Source: Nepenthes gracilis (Eukaryota > Streptophyta > Magnoliopsida > Caryophyllales > Nepenthaceae). Taken from it: a stretch of 64,000 nt of DNA. The notes under the pieces are model-generated. The model was not told the DNA's origin. It saw only the letters and a program-made list of their open reading frames with translations, and did no database searches. Shown here one piece after another: positions 62,110-64,000 of the stretch. Position numbers and translations under genes: made by a program. The number at the start of each line of letters is the position of its first letter. The first letter of the stretch is position 1. Where the stretch lies: the NCBI GenBank assembly GCA_033239525.1, contig BSYO01000011.1, positions 6,105,973-6,169,972 of the forward strand, given 5' to 3'.

Positions 62110-62622
62110 ACCCTAGTGAGAGGGTGGCTCAGAGGCAAGGGTTTCTTCTTGGAAGAGTGGCTTTGGAATCAAAATTCGCATTCGTTGGTTGCATCTTCCT
62201 CCTTGAAATTTTTGGCCTCTACAAACCCCCATTTCCTACAAAGAAATGGAGGTATTTGAAGGAGGAGAGTTGGACTGCAATTGTTGGAGCGTCACTAAAA
62301 TTACGGTGAGTGACCGACAGCATGGCTCTGTGGTCTTGGCCTACTGAAGTCATCAAGGCTCATGGTCCCTCAACGAGCTACACTAAGTTAGGCTATCAGG
62401 AGTGCACCCACATTGGATTGCCTATTGAGTTGGAATAGTTGAGGCGCACAACTAGGCTGTATTCGATGAGTGACTTCAAGGGCCAACATCTCACCGGGTG
62501 AATCTAGGTCACGCAATCTAGGCATTGGGCCTCAAGGAACTTCTCTTAGATTGCGGCTTTTGGGACACTCTTATGCTACAAATCTGATTCTGGGCCGGTT
62601 CATTGGTTACCAGACCTATCAA

Positions 62623-62924
62623 TATTAAATATAAATTTAGTTTATAAAAAATTAAAAAATTTTAACAATAAAACAAGAATATAAATATATGAATATTGAT
62701 TCATAAGATAATTGAAGTTTTTACAACTTTCTAAATATCAAGCAACTTATTAAATATATCTCACTCTAAAATTAGAATTCATATTATATAAAATAAATAT
62801 ATAAAATGTACATTATAAGTGAATGTTATTTGAGTAGCTATAAATTTTAGGTAATTCGATTTTAAAATTGGATTAAAACTGATAAATTCCCATTAATTTA
62901 TATAGGGGAGTTTCATTTGAGCTC
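62623..62924. repeat. Uninterrupted copy (A'B') of the 300-bp repeat
   Basis: It aligns with 49474-49645 plus 57941-58076 and so serves as the empty site for element 3. The left edge joins the G/C-richer block and the right edge continues into AT-rich DNA. Confidence 0.92.
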
Positions 62925-63516
62925 AAATTCTATTGAGAGGTTTCACTTAAAATTAAAAATTGCGCCTTTTGAATTTTTATTTTTGTATTGAGACTAATAT
63001 CGATCTACTAAGGTATTTAATAAAAACAAACAAATTTTAAAGATGGAATCAATTTAACATTTATCCATAAATGTAGTAGAAATATGAGATGAAAAACTGT
63101 GTCTAGTAATATTGTATTAATTTTTTTATCATGCTTGTAGTTAGGGGTGAATATGAATTAATTTGATATAAATTAGAGAATAATTTATAGTCAAAACAGA
63201 TATTACACTCTGAATTTTTGCTAAATTGAACCAAGTTTAAGTTGAAACAAATTGTCTAAACAGTCAATTTGATATTTGATTTAGGTTATTTATGCCATTT
63301 ATTATTATAAACTCATTAGTTTTAAAATTTTTTATTTATTTGTATGCATATAAATATTTTGAAATAAAAAGCAATACATTATGAATACCAATAATAATAA
63401 TAATAATAATAATAATATATGAAATGTTCTAATGTACCAAAATAAATGTTGGGAATATAAATAACAAAGAAATGCAGAACAACATTATTAGTAAACAAAA
63501 TAATCACAGCTTAAAA
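62925..63516. other. AT-rich stretch with an (AAT)n microsatellite
   Basis: No gene. About nine aat units run at 63388-63417. The rest is plain AT-rich DNA up to the LTR start. Confidence 0.6.
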
Positions 63517-64000
63517 TGTAATATTCGATTCCCGTTTGATTTAAATTAACATTATTAATTAATTTGGATTAATTTGGATATATAAAAAATATCTATATAA
63601 TATAAATTTGAAGAATAATTGGAGTTGGAAGCAAGTAGTTTGACGCCTGAAGCGTACTCAACGCGCGTCTAAGCACCTAAGGCACACTACAGGGGCGCCC
63701 AAGTGGCGCTTGTGCATGGCTCACTGTTTGGGCGTGCCACTTGACGCACATCAGTGTCAATCGTGCGCTGATTGTCTATTTAAGAAGCACGCACAACTAT
63801 TCAACCATTCGCACGGGAAAAGAAATAGAATGAGAGAGAGGGAGATGGACAAAGAGGAGAGACAAAGAAGTGAAGAGATTGTTTGTAGTATTTTTTTGTT
63901 AGATCTGCTTAATTGGAGATTAAAGCAAATATGCTTATATCTTTTTCTTAATCTACTTTCGTGTCTGATAAATTTTGTTTTATGTTTGGAACTTTTAATA
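63517..64000 (+). mobile_element. Start of a Tekay-like LTR, cut by window end
   Basis: It begins TGTAATATTCGATTCCCG, matching the TGTAA...CG starts of the other LTRs. A GC-rich run with gcgc/cgcc motifs (63640-63760) is followed by the TATA-like gtctatttaagaagcac (63774-63790) and a purine-rich leader (gagagagagggagatgg). This is the U3-TATA-leader order of this family. Confidence 0.7.

Larger units (their letters stand above)
58077..62622. other. G/C-richer block between 300-bp duplications, origin unclear
   Basis: This 4.55-kb block is visibly richer in G and C than its surroundings, and its edges coincide with the ends of the direct repeat. It holds a retrotransposon-like fragment (58190-58450), an acidic open frame (58489-58845), and a 50-bp minisatellite (61876-62109). 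Frames throughout are broken. It is probably mobile-element debris, perhaps of the putative gypsy-type transposon group, but no RT or transposase was identified. Confidence 0.6.

Overview
This window looks like nuclear DNA of a flowering plant, probably a eudicot. The evidence is long AT-rich introns with GT-AG borders, a recognisable EMSY-LIKE chromatin-reader gene, and a large load of decayed Ty3/Gypsy and Ty1/Copia retrotransposons. The species cannot be resolved from the sequence. I saw no bacterial or organellar gene set, tRNA, rRNA or CRISPR array.

Layout. Bases 1-3100: the end of a Gypsy LTR on the minus strand, AT-rich DNA with a decayed 51-bp minisatellite, and a 279-bp Mutator-like MITE with a 9-bp target duplication. 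Bases 3596-13269: an apparently intact ten-exon gene on the plus strand. It encodes a 453-residue EMSY-LIKE protein (ENT domain, then an Agenet/Tudor-like domain, then a conserved C-terminal helix) and has a 4.3-kb intron 6 holding a three-fold diverged tandem repeat. Bases 14350-17215, minus strand and convergent with it: an alpha/beta-hydrolase that can be joined from two exons. It lacks the nucleophile serine and the whole acid/histidine C-terminal part, so it is probably a pseudogene. These are the only two host genes I can support.

From about 17.6 kb to the right edge the window is nested retrotransposon debris. Three degenerate Tat-like Gypsy elements (19.7-29.9, 44.9-47.95 and 49.6-57.9 kb) and one degenerate Tekay/Del-type chromovirus (36.5-44.8 kb) carry pol domains full of stops. 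Seven further LTRs or LTR pieces share Tekay-type termini (TGTAA... to ...GACA, direct or reverse-complemented). Four of them interrupt Gypsy pol sequence and a fifth abuts it. A Copia solo LTR sits at 30.5-31.3 kb. A 2.73-kb gag-only element (TR-GAG type), with two LTRs, primer site, polypurine tract and a perfect AACTT target duplication, lies inside a solo LTR. That solo LTR lies inside the third Tat element, which in turn lies inside a 300-bp repeat.

The 58.08-62.62 kb block is visibly richer in G and C. It is flanked by 300-bp direct duplications, carries a fragment like the putative gypsy-type transposon gag family and a 50-bp minisatellite, and is the least explained part of the window. 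No new cellular system is evident. The informative parts are the insertion stratigraphy, the repair-like duplication, the gag-only element and the disabled hydrolase.
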